A stretch of 64,000 nt of DNA from assembly GCF_028747985.1 (NCBI RefSeq), contig NZ_CP118108.1, forward strand, positions 5,368,001-5,432,000, read 5' to 3'. The notes beneath the pieces were generated by a model. It searched no databases, was not told the origin of the DNA, and saw only the letters and a list, made by a program, of their open reading frames with translations. This DNA is from Paenibacillus urinalis (GTDB lineage Bacteria; Bacillota; Bacilli; Paenibacillales; Paenibacillaceae). Made by a program: the position numbers and the translations under genes. Shown here one piece after another: positions 48,507-57,827 of this stretch. Within the stretch, counting starts at the first letter, position 1; each line of letters begins with the position of its first letter.

Positions 48507-49430
48507 CTACTTTTTCATTTTAGGATCGAGCGCATCACGAAGCCCGTCACCGATCAAATTAATGCCTATTACTGTTACCAGGATACAAACTCCTGGTGGA
48601 ATCCAGACCCAAGGTCTCTTACGGAATTCAATCAGACTGTTGGCATCTGCTATCATGTTCCCCCAAGATGGAGTAGGTGGTACAACGCCAAGTCCCAGAT
48701 AACTCAGTGCGGATTCACTCAAGATCATGCCTGCTACAAGCAAAGTAGATGTTACGATAATGATCGGTACTGTATTTGGTATTAGATGTCTGAATATTTT
48801 ACGCCCATCTCGAAGTCCGAGCGCTTCGGTTGCCTGCATAAATTCCTGCTCGCGTAGAGAAAGAATTTGCCCACGTACCAATCTCGACAGGGATGTCCAG
48901 CCCATGACTCCCATAATTAGAACCAGGAAGAAGATACGATAATCCGGATGCACCTTCAAGTCAGACAAGATCGCTCCCATGATGATCAGCAAAGGAAGCT
49001 GAGGAATTGCCATAAAGATTTCAGCTACACGCATAATGAACGTATCTATAAATTTTCTATAAAATCCTGCTAATGCACCTAGGACAGAACCCAAAACAAC
49101 AGCAACCAAGGTTGCTACAAATCCAACAAATAAGGATATTCTGCCGGCTAGCATAATTCGCAGCAAAATATCGCGGCCGAGCTTATCCGTACCAAGCCAG
49201 TGCTGTGCATTGGGCGGCTGGTTCTTGTTCGCTACAGAATAATCGGTCAAGCTGTATGGAGAAAGCATAGGACCAACTAAACAGAACACAACCATAAATA
49301 CTAGAATGAAAAGTCCTAATACTGCGAGCCGGTTGCGAGTAAATCGACGCATCGAGATGCGCCATGGTGAATCCGGCTGCTTTACAGGAACTTGAGTATT
49401 CGATTTTAAGGGTGCAGCCTCAATCGACAA
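48507..49430 (-). CDS. oppC: Oligopeptide ABC transporter permease OppC
   Basis: A 307-residue permease with six membrane helices, a soluble N-terminal extension, and the EAA loop (QATEALGLRDGRKIFRHLIPN) contacting the ATPases. It forms the membrane channel with OppB. The gene lies 12 bases downstream of oppB. Confidence 0.94.
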   Translation of the reverse strand: MSIEAAPLKSNTQVPVKQPDSPWRISMRRFTRNRLAVLGLFILVFMVVFCLVGPMLSPYSLTDYSVANKNQPPNAQHWLGTDKLGRDILLRIMLAGRISLFVGFVATLVAVVLGSVLGALAGFYRKFIDTFIMRVAEIFMAIPQLPLLIIMGAILSDLKVHPDYRIFFLVLIMGVMGWTSLSRLVRGQILSLREQEFMQATEALGLRDGRKIFRHLIPNTVPIIIVTSTLLVAGMILSESALSYLGLGVVPPTPSWGNMIADANSLIEFRKRPWVWIPPGVCILVTVIGINLIGDGLRDALDPKMKK

Positions 49431-49442
49431 TGTAATCTCCTC

Positions 49443-50408
49443 CTACTTTAACCTTATTCTAGGATCTGCAGTTCCATATAACACATCCGACAGCAGCGTA
49501 CCTACTAAGGTTAACGCCGATATGAAGACTGTAAAACCAAGCATAAACGGATAATCCCGCATATTAATGGATTCCATATACACTTGTCCAACACCTGGCC
49601 ATACAAATACTTTCTCAAGGATAATGGCTCCTCCGAACAAGCCAGGAAGCTCAAATCCCATAATTGTGATGGCAGGAAGCAATGCGTTACGAAGCGCATG
49701 CTTGAAAATAACCGTTTTCTCTTTCAAACCCTTGGCACGGGCTGTACGAACATAATCCTGGCGTATAACTTCCAGCATACTCGTTCTGAAATAACGAGTC
49801 AGACTTCCTGTGCTTAGCATCGTTAATACTAATACAGGTAAGAAGCTGTGATGTATTACATCAACTAGATAATCCCAAGTGGACATATTCGACGCTCCTG
49901 CTGAACTCATGCCCCCTACAGGGAACCATCCCAAATCTACAGACACGAACTTAATTAATACGAGCCCAATAAAGAAGGAAGGCAGCGACATACATAGGAA
50001 CACAAACAAAGTTACCATCTTATCAAAGAATGAGTATTGAAACTTAGCAGAGAATACACCAGTAAATACGGCAATAATCCAGCTGAAGATCATACTAAAA
50101 AAGGCAATAACGAAAGAATTCCATACATAATCGCCGATGACATCTGTTACCGGACGCTTATGTTGAAGAGATTCACCCATGTTTCCCGTAATCATATTAC
50201 CTACCCATGTGAAATACCGTTCTACAGGGGGTTTATCCAGACCATATATTGCGCGAAGCTGAGCCGCTCTCTCTTCTGTCATCTGCGGGTTTTGCTGTGA
50301 AGTAATGAAATCTCCAGGCACCAATGCTGTTATGGCAAACAAGATAATGGTGATTCCGATCATCGTCGGAATCATCTGCAGCAGCCTCCGGATAATGTAC
50401 TGCTTCAT
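49443..50408 (-). CDS. oppB: Oligopeptide ABC transporter permease OppB
   Basis: A 321-residue permease with six helices, the typical N-terminal YIIRRLLQMIPTMIGI start and EAA loop (RTARAKGLKEKTVIFKHALRN). A strong hairpin separates it from oppA. Confidence 0.94.
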   Translation of the reverse strand: MKQYIIRRLLQMIPTMIGITIILFAITALVPGDFITSQQNPQMTEERAAQLRAIYGLDKPPVERYFTWVGNMITGNMGESLQHKRPVTDVIGDYVWNSFVIAFFSMIFSWIIAVFTGVFSAKFQYSFFDKMVTLFVFLCMSLPSFFIGLVLIKFVSVDLGWFPVGGMSSAGASNMSTWDYLVDVIHHSFLPVLVLTMLSTGSLTRYFRTSMLEVIRQDYVRTARAKGLKEKTVIFKHALRNALLPAITIMGFELPGLFGGAIILEKVFVWPGVGQVYMESINMRDYPFMLGFTVFISALTLVGTLLSDVLYGTADPRIRLK

Positions 50409-50434
50409 AATATTCCTCCCGGGTTTGAAAAGTA

Positions 50435-50468
50435 GATAAGCTCAGCTCTTGCCAGAGCTGAGCTTATC
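50435..50468 (-). terminator. Intercistronic hairpin between oppA and oppB
   Basis: A perfect 15-bp stem (50435-50449 with 50454-50468), loop TGCC, on the minus strand. The following T run is weak (TACTTTTC), so it could be a partial terminator or mRNA-stabilising stem giving more OppA than OppBCDF. Confidence 0.75.
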
Positions 50469-50486
50469 GTTATCATGCTGATTTAA

Positions 50487-52256
50487 TTATTCTCCGATTT
50501 CGGCTTTGTACAGATCAATCGTGAAGTCTTTGTAAGGTGTAATTTCTAGACCGTTGATACGGCCATTGATTGCCCAACCGTCACGTCTTTGGTACATCAA
50601 GATATCCGGAATCGTTGCATTAAGCTCTTGATATGCCTTAGCGTAGATTTCTTTACGCTTCTCTGTATCTAGCTCTGCCTTACCTTGTGCTGCCAACTCG
50701 TCATAGGCTGGATGAGAATATCCAAGGCGGTTCTGAGCACCTTCTGTTGTATAAACCGTTGTATCTGGATCTGGAGTCAAGCCCCATGCCATGAAGAACA
50801 TCTCAAAGTTTCCTGATTCCGCTTTTTCCGTAATTGCGTTGAAATCAAGTACCTCAGCTACGACTTCAATGCCAAGCTCTTCATAGTTCGCTGTCATGAT
50901 TGGAAGAAGTGCATCTACTACGACATTATCCGCTGTAGCAGAGAAGTCAATTTTAAATTTCTCTCCATCTTTCTCACGAATACCATCTGCACCTACAGTC
51001 CAGCCTGCTTCATCAAGAAGTGCTTTAGCCTTTTCGGTGTCAAATGCATAGGTTTCAATACCTTCTTCGGTATAAGCCCAAGATTGCTTGGATTGTGGAA
51101 TATTGATAACATCGGCAAATTTACCGTATACCGCTTCTACAATTTCAGCACGATTGAGTCCATACACCAAGGCTTGACGCACTTTTACATCAGAGAATTT
51201 CGGACTTTCATGGTTCATACCGATGTAGCCATATCCATTCGTTGGGAAGATGTTCAGATCCAAGAATCCAAGGAGCTGCGCCATTTCCACGTTATCTTCA
51301 TCGACTGTGAGCATATCCATGTCAATTTCACCGGATTCAAGCATCGCAAGTCTTGTTTCGTCCGTCGTCGTTTTGTAAATTACATTCTTAATTTTTGGAG
51401 CTCCCAAGTGGTAATCTGGGTTTGCTTCAAATACAACCTCTTGACCTGGCACAAATGACTTCATTACATATTGACCAGAACCGATTGGCTTGTCGTTCAG
51501 TGCTTTAACCCCATCCAGGTTCCCTTGAGTATAAGATTCACCATAGTAGTCTGAAGGGATGAAAGGAACGCCTGCGAGATATACTTGAGTCAGAGCTGTT
51601 GCTTCTGTAACTTCAACTTCTACAGTATGATCATCAACAATGGTTACACCAGAGATTTCATCAGCCGTGCCATCATAATACTCTTGTCCACCTTTGATCT
51701 TCCAAGAGAGTGGATCGGATTGACCATCATAGCTGCTGTCATGGTACATCTTAAGAGCTAAGTAATAATCGTTTACGGTTACTGGAGAACCGTTAGTGTA
51801 TTTCAGATCTGGCTTCAACTTGAAGGTATATTGCAATCCGTCTTCACTAACCTCGATGCTCTCAGCAAGGCGAGGAGAGTACGTTCCGTCTGCATTGATA
51901 CCTTGGAATGATTCAAAAATAAGATCGTTTACCCATACATCATAGGTAGTACTTGCAAAAATCGGGTTAAATACGCCTGCAGGAGATGTAATCCCTACAA
52001 TTAAAGTGTCAGTACGGTTTGTTGCTGTTCCTGGATTCATTGACATGTCCGATGCTTCGAACAAACCATCATTTTGCGTAGCATCTTCTGCTGCTGGTTC
52101 TTCTGCCGGCTCTTCTGGTGTCTCTGCCGGTTCAGTTGTTTCTACAGGTGGTTCCCCCGTCGTTGGTTCTTCAGCTGTTGATCCGCCGGAGCATGCTGCC
52201 AGCACAGTAACCAGCATGAGCATGATCACAAGCATTAGCGAAAATCTCTTTCTCAT
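50487..52256 (-). CDS. oppA: Oligopeptide-binding lipoprotein OppA
   Basis: A 589-residue extracellular peptide-binding lipoprotein. Signal peptide with lipobox LAAC (C22), a Thr/Pro/Glu-rich linker (about 25-70), and the SBP_bac_5 domain with the usual KPDLKYTNGSPVTVNDYYLALK segment. It captures peptides and hands them to OppBC. It is the first gene of the operon. Confidence 0.95.
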   Translation of the reverse strand: MRKRFSLMLVIMLMLVTVLAACSGGSTAEEPTTGEPPVETTEPAETPEEPAEEPAAEDATQNDGLFEASDMSMNPGTATNRTDTLIVGITSPAGVFNPIFASTTYDVWVNDLIFESFQGINADGTYSPRLAESIEVSEDGLQYTFKLKPDLKYTNGSPVTVNDYYLALKMYHDSSYDGQSDPLSWKIKGGQEYYDGTADEISGVTIVDDHTVEVEVTEATALTQVYLAGVPFIPSDYYGESYTQGNLDGVKALNDKPIGSGQYVMKSFVPGQEVVFEANPDYHLGAPKIKNVIYKTTTDETRLAMLESGEIDMDMLTVDEDNVEMAQLLGFLDLNIFPTNGYGYIGMNHESPKFSDVKVRQALVYGLNRAEIVEAVYGKFADVINIPQSKQSWAYTEEGIETYAFDTEKAKALLDEAGWTVGADGIREKDGEKFKIDFSATADNVVVDALLPIMTANYEELGIEVVAEVLDFNAITEKAESGNFEMFFMAWGLTPDPDTTVYTTEGAQNRLGYSHPAYDELAAQGKAELDTEKRKEIYAKAYQELNATIPDILMYQRRDGWAINGRINGLEITPYKDFTIDLYKAEIGE

Positions 52257-53135
52257 GAAAATCCTCCTCGTAAAATTCTATAATGCTTGTTGCTTATAAA
52301 TTATCAGGATAATTATGTATGAATACTTATCCATGAATAATTACAGAGGTGAGTAAATTTAATCATGATGCACTGTTGTGTAATGAAAGAAATAGAGCGA
52401 AATGCTAGTTTGTAAGTGATAGGACGTTGTGTAGAGTAAATAATGTTTAGTCGTTGATGGCAAGTCTCGCAAGATGTGGGCTTCTCTAGTTGTGGAGTGG
52501 ATCTAAGTCATAATTCGATGGTCTTATTGCTGAGTCTATGAGGTCGAAATGTGAAAAGGATAGAAACTTTTAGACCAAAGGTCAATAAATGTAAGATGTA
52601 CCTACATTTTCAATTCCGAATAAGTTATTGTAATAATACGTGTAAATATTACTAACGTCAATAATTTTTTCGTATTTTTATTAAAAATGTTGTTTAAAGG
52701 TTTAGAGACGGGGTATATAGACCTGTTTTTGTAGATCTAAACTTCTAGATTGTGTTGAGGACTTTCTTCATAAAATATCTGTTTTTCAAACAAAACATGA
52801 CATACCACTTACACTTCATAGCCAATATCAGCTTATAAAGCATTATTAAGTGTAATATAATATAACATGTAATTAACTCAGTTGAATTGGATTTATCTGC
52901 TATGATGATTCTGTAAATGAGGCGGATAGTGGATTTGTACGATAAATTAGCGTGGTTCTATTTCGTCAAAAGTAAATTAACAGGTGCTTTATACTTCTAT
53001 TATATTTGTTGATTATAATAGAACTTTTTTCCTATTATACAATTATCTTTATTAATTTCAAGTCAAAAATGATGAATCTCGCGAATAAATCGAAAAATGA
53101 AGCGGCCTGCTATCATTTCTTCACATTCTACGAAA
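52257..53135. other. Long AT-rich gene-free region with plus-strand terminator
   Basis: About 880 bases with no plausible gene in any frame. A hairpin (52995-53004 with 53014-53023) followed by TTTTTT (to 53030) would end a plus-strand RNA. TATAAT at about 52857 could be a -10 box. A small RNA of roughly 150 bases is possible. The oppA promoter should be within the first ~200 bases on the minus strand. Confidence 0.4.
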
Positions 53136-53171
53136 AGAAGTAAGCTCTAACCATGTACAGAGCTTACTTCT
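53136..53171 (-). terminator. Terminator of the M15 peptidase gene
   Basis: A perfect 13-bp stem (53136-53148 with 53159-53171), 10-base loop, T-rich tail on the minus strand. Confidence 0.85.
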
Positions 53172-53219
53172 CCTATATTTCTTAGCTTGTTCCTTATCAT
53201 ATAATGACTCATTCATAGG

Positions 53220-53846
53220 TTATTCACTTGCTTCCAAATCTTCTGGCTTGATCTCATAACCAGGCGGTCTCTTTCCACGCTGTAGTTCAGCAATACTATA
53301 GCCAAAGTCATACTGCAGATGTGGATAATCGGGGAAATTGACCCAGTCTCCGCCCCACTTAAATCCAAGATTTTTGGCAATAGCGACAACTTCCATCCAG
53401 TCGGATTCACCATTGTTGTTCCCATCATACTCCATGTCCCATATCACTTTGTCTTCGGATACCCGAATTGCAAAATCTATTGCAAGGCCATAGTTATGAT
53501 ACGATTCCCCTCCACGAGCAGAGGTGACAATCTGCCCTTCCGTCGTTCTACCTTGCTCATACAGCTCATTTTGTCTCTCTTCACTGCGATGACCTTCTGT
53601 GATCATGATTTGTATACCTTTTTGCTTCGCAAGCTCTACCAGCTGAGATTTCTTCGCTGCCACTTCAGGATGGAGCTCTGTTACATACTTCGGCTCATCC
53701 TCTTCAAACAGATGCGTAGGACTTCCCCAATCTATATTAAATGATTCCGTTTGAGAGATATAATAGACAAGACCCAATACAAGAAATACAAAAAGAACAG
53801 GTCCACTTGATCTTCGCTTCTGTTTATACTGCCGCTGTCTGTTCAT
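53220..53846 (-). CDS. Membrane-anchored M15 family cell-wall peptidase
   Basis: A 208-residue peptidase. The ATG at 53846 has GAGGAG 5 bases upstream and is preferred to the GTG at 53852. A basic N-terminus and one membrane helix (about 17-33) precede the M15 domain with EGHRSEERQNELY, ESYHNYGLAIDF (zinc ligands His and Asp) and DYPHLQ (third ligand). It resembles VanY/CwlK-like D,D- or L,D-peptidases; CwlK-type motifs (TEGHRS...GGESYHNYG) suggest L-alanyl-D-glutamate peptidase activity, which cannot be confirmed here. Confidence 0.9.
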   Translation of the reverse strand: MNRQRQYKQKRRSSGPVLFVFLVLGLVYYISQTESFNIDWGSPTHLFEEDEPKYVTELHPEVAAKKSQLVELAKQKGIQIMITEGHRSEERQNELYEQGRTTEGQIVTSARGGESYHNYGLAIDFAIRVSEDKVIWDMEYDGNNNGESDWMEVVAIAKNLGFKWGGDWVNFPDYPHLQYDFGYSIAELQRGKRPPGYEIKPEDLEASE

Positions 53847-53934
53847 AACCACTCCTCAAGCTTTTTAGATAAATGATGAAATCTATGTATTCTATTATAT
53901 TCGTTCTACCATTCCAGGAACAACCCTACAAAAA

Positions 53935-53966
53935 AAGGACAGCCTGCTAAGTAGCAGACTGTCCTT
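53935..53966 (-). terminator. Terminator of the rpsF-ssb-rpsR operon
   Basis: Stem AAGGACAG-CTGCT/AGCAG-CTGTCCTT (53935-53966) with one internal mismatch pair, followed on the minus strand by seven T. 20 bases beyond the rpsR stop. Confidence 0.9.
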
Positions 53967-53986
53967 CCCGTTCACTGAATCGTTAA

Positions 53987-54259
53987 CTATTCAGTTGTGT
54001 ACGGAAGCAATGCGATTTGACGGGAGCGTTTAACTGCAATCGTCAACATGCGTTGGTATTTTGCGCTTGTACCTGTTACACGGCGTGGCAAAATTTTTCC
54101 GCGCTCACTGATAAATTTACGAAGCAGATCCGTATCTTTATAGTCAATGTGAGTAATTTTGTTAACAGTGAAGAAGCACACTTTACGACGTTTGTTACGG
54201 CCGCCGCGGCGAGCCGGTCTTTTATCGTTGTCTCCGCCTTCTCTTTGTTTGAAGCTCAT
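53987..54259 (-). CDS. rpsR: Ribosomal protein bS18
   Basis: A 90-residue basic protein with the S18 core ([50 protein letters not shown] seen as [13 protein letters not shown]). It binds 16S rRNA with S6. It is the last gene of rpsF-ssb-rpsR. Confidence 0.97.
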   Translation of the reverse strand: MSFKQREGGDNDKRPARRGGRNKRRKVCFFTVNKITHIDYKDTDLLRKFISERGKILPRRVTGTSAKYQRMLTIAVKRSRQIALLPYTTE

Positions 54260-54278
54260 GCTATTCAGTCCTTCCTAA

Positions 54279-54767
54279 TTAAAATGGCAAATCATCATCC
54301 GAAATATCAATCGGTTTTCCGTCATCGGAAAAAGGATCCTGATTGTTCCGTGAGAAATTGTTATTGCTATTATTCCCGCGGCCGCTGCCTCCATAGGAAG
54401 GCTCTTCACGCATACCACCACCGTTATTGTTCGCGTTGCCGCCATCACGGTTGGATTCCAAGAAACGAACGTTATCTGCAATAACTTCAGTTACGTATAC
54501 ACGCTTGCCTTCGTTATTCTCGTAGTTTCTTACTTGGATGCGCCCTTCGACGGCTGTCAAACGTCCTTTACGCAAATAATTTGCGCAAGTCTCCGCTAGC
54601 TGTCTCCAGGTAACGACCGGTATAAAATCAGCTTCTCTTTCCCCGCCTTGGCTTGTAAACGGACGGTCTACAGCAATGGTAAACTGCGTTACGGCTACCC
54701 CTGCAGGTGTGTACCGCAATTCTGGGTCACGAGTTAACCGGCCGATCAGAATGACTCGGTTCAACAA
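54279..54767 (-). CDS. ssb: Single-stranded DNA-binding protein
   Basis: A 162-residue SSB. OB-fold core in the first ~105 residues ([30 protein letters not shown]), a Gly/Asn-rich flexible tail, and the acidic tip DISDDDLPF that recruits partner proteins. Cotranscribed with rpsF and rpsR as in other Firmicutes. Confidence 0.97.
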   Translation of the reverse strand: MLNRVILIGRLTRDPELRYTPAGVAVTQFTIAVDRPFTSQGGEREADFIPVVTWRQLAETCANYLRKGRLTAVEGRIQVRNYENNEGKRVYVTEVIADNVRFLESNRDGGNANNNGGGMREEPSYGGSGRGNNSNNNFSRNNQDPFSDDGKPIDISDDDLPF

Positions 54768-54817
54768 TCTAATCCCCTCCTTCTGAGCGTAGTTCTTACA
54801 AAATCACTTGAAACGAA

Positions 54818-55108
54818 TTAAGCAACAACGTCGTTCGTGATGAGATAACGAATTACTTCGTCAGAAATTTTCATGATACGTTCCATTTCGGAAACGACAG
54901 CTGGTTCAGCAGTGAAGTTAACCAACACATAATGACCATCACGGAATTTCTTGATCTCATACGCAAGACGGCGTTTACCCATTACGTCGTGTTTTGTAAT
55001 TTCACCACCGCCGTTGGAGATGATGCCTTGGAATTTTTCGACTGCAGCTTGAACAGCTTCTTGTTCAATGTCAGGACGAATAATGTACATCACTTCGTAT
55101 TTGCGCAT
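54818..55108 (-). CDS. rpsF: Ribosomal protein bS6
   Basis: A 96-residue S6 (YEVMYIIRPDIEQE, GKRRLAYEIKKFRDGHYVLVNF). It forms the S6-S18 heterodimer on 16S rRNA. First gene of the rpsF-ssb-rpsR operon; AAGGAGG Shine-Dalgarno upstream. Confidence 0.97.
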   Translation of the reverse strand: MRKYEVMYIIRPDIEQEAVQAAVEKFQGIISNGGGEITKHDVMGKRRLAYEIKKFRDGHYVLVNFTAEPAVVSEMERIMKISDEVIRYLITNDVVA

Positions 55109-55127
55109 ACTAGCACCTCCTTATGGA

Positions 55128-55146
55128 CTTAAGGCCCTCAAGTCAT
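55128..55146 (-). promoter_or_regulatory. rpsF leader hairpin
   Basis: GACTTGAGG-G-CCTTAAGTC on the minus strand forms a near-perfect stem just upstream of the rpsF Shine-Dalgarno. Firmicute rpsF leaders often carry an S6:S18-binding hairpin for autoregulation, but the key CCG bulge is not evident. Confidence 0.4.
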
Positions 55147-55325
55147 CGCTTAAGAGCAAGGAACGAGATTAAACTCGCACCATATCAATATACCATTTTC
55201 AATAAACGAGTGCAAGCACATGTTCTCTTTTACCAATGTTGATCAGACATGTTCCTTCAAGAGACTGCGCACAATAGCCAATGTGACACATATTTAGATC
55301 AGAATAACGAAGGAGGGCAATTCAA

Positions 55326-55520
55326 ATGGGTGAGAAAACGGAGTTTGAACCAGGAGACAAAGCACCTAATGATGGAGAGTACACGGAGATTGGTGAAAGA
55401 AGCTTCCATACCGAGATCAACGATCCTAAGCGGATCAAGCTCAAAAAAGGAGAGACTTTCCCTGAAACCTCAAATCATAATCGAAAATGGAAAAAGCTGA
55501 CCAAAGCCCGGGTTCATTAA
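55326..55520 (+). CDS. YjzC-family small protein
   Basis: A 64-residue protein with FEPGDKAPNDGEYTEIGE and the C-terminal KGETFPETSNHNRKW, matching the YjzC family of Bacilli. Function unknown. GGAGGG lies 8 bases before ATG 55326. It is transcribed opposite to the ribosomal operon. Confidence 0.85.
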   Translation: MGEKTEFEPGDKAPNDGEYTEIGERSFHTEINDPKRIKLKKGETFPETSNHNRKWKKLTKARVH

Positions 55521-55666
55521 GGCGATGAGCAGAAAAGCGATCAGCATGGTCATGTTATACGTAAGCAAGCTCGATCTTCTTCAATCCAAACTTTACCAAT
55601 ATAATTCCCGGTTATAATTCGCTGATGCGGATATAATACAATCAAGGCAGTGCTTCACAGAGAGGT

Positions 55667-55821
55667 GTGGTTCCGTTGGATGATTTGAAGACAGAGCCGG
55701 ACTTATTCATTTGAAGGAGGGTCTTTAACGTGGCGATAGAAGCGGAAGGTAATGTGCAATTGATGAAGTAATTATGGATTCAGATGCACTGGTATTGCGT
55801 AGCAGTACACCGAGCTTCTAA
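55667..55821 (+). pseudogene. Two mini-ORFs with strong Shine-Dalgarno sites, possible gene remnant
   Basis: A 15-codon ORF (GTG 55667 to TGA 55714) is followed by GAAGGAGGG and a 13-codon ORF (GTG 55730 to TAA 55771). The -1 frame stays open from after the codon near 55752 to TAA at 55819-55821. The two frames together would give a ~30-residue peptide. This could be a decayed small gene or true mini-ORFs; evidence is weak. Confidence 0.25.
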
Positions 55822-55873
55822 CCGAAGCTGTCGTAAAAGATGTTTTCTTTAAAAAAATGCACTGCCCCCCATA

Positions 55874-55897
55874 AAGGGCCCGAAAGGGTCCTTTTTT
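55874..55897 (+). terminator. Plus-strand terminator downstream of the YjzC region
   Basis: A 7-bp stem including a G-U pair (AAGGGCC/GGTCCTT) and T6 at 55892-55897. Confidence 0.7.
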
Positions 55898-56006
55898 GGT
55901 GACTATTTTAGTCAACAAGCCATCTATAACGTCCGCGTCCATAACGACAAAAGACCCTGCATTAGATGCAGGGCCTAATCTCTATATATTGAACAGTTAA
56001 ATGGTG

Positions 56007-56098
56007 TGGCGGAAAGAGAGGGATTCGAACCCTCGCACGCCGCAAGGCGCCTAACTGATTTCGAGTCAGTCCCCTTATAACCTCTTGGGTACCTTTCC
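56007..56098 (-). tRNA. tRNA-Ser (anticodon CGA)
   Basis: A 92-base class II tRNA on the minus strand. Acceptor GGAAAGG pairs with TCTTTCC (last pair G-U), discriminator G and encoded CCA are present, the anticodon loop is CTCGAAA (anticodon at 56061-56063) on a perfect 5-bp stem, a long variable arm follows, and the T arm is GAGGG-TTCGAAT-CCCTC. It reads UCG codons. Confidence 0.96.
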
Positions 56099-56153
56099 GC
56101 AGCACTTTATATTATACACTTTTGCTTGTCTGTTGGCAAGCATGGATTGCAGC

Positions 56154-56366
56154 CTACTCTTGTCCTTGCGGATCCGCTGCCGAGCGAAGAACTTTCTTAA
56201 AATTCTTTTCAAACTTAGGACGGGGCACAAGCACACTATGCTTGCAGCCTACACACTTAATTCGAATATCCATCCCCATGCGGATAATTTCCATCTCATT
56301 GCTGCCGCAAGGATGAGGCTTTTTCATCTGAACGATGTCCCCCAGGTTAAACACTTTACGCTCCAT
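56154..56366 (-). CDS. DUF951 protein
   Basis: A 70-residue protein with the DUF951 pattern: FNLGDIVQMKKPHPCGSNEMEIIRMGMDIRIKCVGC...VPRPKFEK. Two Cys-containing motifs (PCGS and CVGC) probably bind metal. The ATG at 56366 with GGGGGATGG upstream lies inside the last codons of mscS (11-base overlap), indicating coupling. Function unknown. Confidence 0.9.
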   Translation of the reverse strand: MERKVFNLGDIVQMKKPHPCGSNEMEIIRMGMDIRIKCVGCKHSVLVPRPKFEKNFKKVLRSAADPQGQE

Positions 56367-57447
56367 TCGAACCATCCCCCGTATTTTCTTCATTGGCTGC
56401 AGCGGCTTCCAGTTCAGCAAGCCTTACGCTCTCCTTATATTCCAGCGCTTCTTTTACATCCATCTTGATGAGACGCTCCACCTCATGATTAGTATTGGGC
56501 AGACACTCAGCCACTACTCGAATCACATATTCAGCGGTTGTCATGGATTGTATGCCAACGACCTCCGGCACCATTAAAACGTTGCTGTTGCGCTCAGGCA
56601 GATTTTGAACGGCTTCCTTCACCATTCTCATACTCTCTCCCAGCTGCTCCTCGCCTTTCATCGGTATATCCACAATCGCACGGGAATTGGCCATCGAATA
56701 GTTGGTTACCGTCGTAATGGTTCCATTAGGAATAATATGCACTTCACCAGTAAAGCTAACGATCTTTGTTGTTCGAAGACCAATGACCTCTACTGTACCC
56801 TTCAGTGTTCCTGACTGAACGACATCGCCTACCGCGAACTGATCCTCCAATATAATGAAGAATCCAGTAATAATATCTTTGACCAAGCTTTGCGCACCAA
56901 AACCGATGGCTAACCCGAGTACCCCAGCACTGGCGAGTACGGGTCCGAGATTCACACCCATTTGAGATAAAATGAGGAGTACAAGAATGAAGTTACATAC
57001 GATAGAGACCACATTTTTGAGCAGCTCGCCTACTGTGTTTACACGTCTTTTATTGATTCTAATTTTTCGCTCTGACTGACGATTCAACAGGGACCGATCA
57101 ATGACATTATGAAGTACCTTAATCGCGATCCGGGTCAGAATAAATACAATAATGATCTGTAGTGCAATTCCTGCGTAATGAATCCACATATTGGTGTCCG
57201 TGACCCAGTTCCAGAAGACATCACTTAAACGCTTCGCTTCATCAACGGTCCCTTGAACCGCTTCCCCTACATTTTCGGAGAGTGTTCCGTCATCGGGGGT
57301 AGCCGCAGGATCAGAAGTGCTTCCTCCTGTATCTGTGCCTGTATCTGTATTTCCTTCAGTCGGTGCCGTTTCCTCTGTTCCAGTAGTCTCTTCCTGTGTT
57401 TCATTTGTTTCCGTTTCAGGAGTCGTTCCTGATGCTTCAAACCACAT
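56356..57447 (-). CDS. mscS: Small-conductance mechanosensitive channel MscS
   Basis: A 363-residue MscS-family channel. An unusual ~70-residue N-terminal Thr/Glu/Gly-rich segment precedes the membrane part. The pore helix region (GPVLASAGVLGLAIGFGAQSLVKD) and beta domain (FAVGDVVQSGTLKGTVEVIGLRTT, HIIPNGTITTVTNYSMANSR) are clear. It opens under osmotic downshock. It overlaps DUF3343 at its start and DUF951 at its end. Confidence 0.93.
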   Translation of the reverse strand: MWFEASGTTPETETNETQEETTGTEETAPTEGNTDTGTDTGGSTSDPAATPDDGTLSENVGEAVQGTVDEAKRLSDVFWNWVTDTNMWIHYAGIALQIIIVFILTRIAIKVLHNVIDRSLLNRQSERKIRINKRRVNTVGELLKNVVSIVCNFILVLLILSQMGVNLGPVLASAGVLGLAIGFGAQSLVKDIITGFFIILEDQFAVGDVVQSGTLKGTVEVIGLRTTKIVSFTGEVHIIPNGTITTVTNYSMANSRAIVDIPMKGEEQLGESMRMVKEAVQNLPERNSNVLMVPEVVGIQSMTTAEYVIRVVAECLPNTNHEVERLIKMDVKEALEYKESVRLAELEAAAANEENTGDGSNGA

Positions 57448-57722
57448 TAATACTCCTCCCCTTCTTGTTCACACCATTCCACTTGTATATACTCAGCACC
57501 TTTTTTTTCATAGATGCCGCGAATCTCCACTTTTTCACTCACGATGATTTGATGGACTTGTCTTAAATCCTCCGATGGAAACTGGATGGACAGTGCGCAG
57601 CCTGCCGTTATTTCCTTCGGCGTTGGATAGGTATCAATATCAATCCCTGCATATTCGAGCAGCATTTCTGCGCGAAGCGCCTGCTGCGTTGAATCAAATG
57701 CGATGGTCAGCCACAGCTCCAT
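57447..57722 (-). CDS. DUF3343 protein
   Basis: A 91-residue protein starting at ATG 57722 (GGAGGT 6 bases upstream; a longer frame from 57758 is not used). It has the DUF3343 pattern: an initial beta strand, helix (QQALRAEMLLEYAGI), and C-GALSI-like middle (GCALSIQF). Its stop overlaps the mscS ATG (TAATG), so they are coupled. Related proteins accompany class V aminotransferases/selenocysteine lyase-like genes in several Firmicutes; an aminotransferase lies 1.3 kb away here. Confidence 0.8.
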   Translation of the reverse strand: MELWLTIAFDSTQQALRAEMLLEYAGIDIDTYPTPKEITAGCALSIQFPSEDLRQVHQIIVSEKVEIRGIYEKKGAEYIQVEWCEQEGEEY

Positions 57723-57827
57723 CCTATACCTCCAGTCTATGAATACGAAACGCACCAAGTATAAAAACTAAGCTTCTTCCATATACTATTTAATACTAAT
57801 CCAAGCACGAAAGGAAGATAGTGCGCT

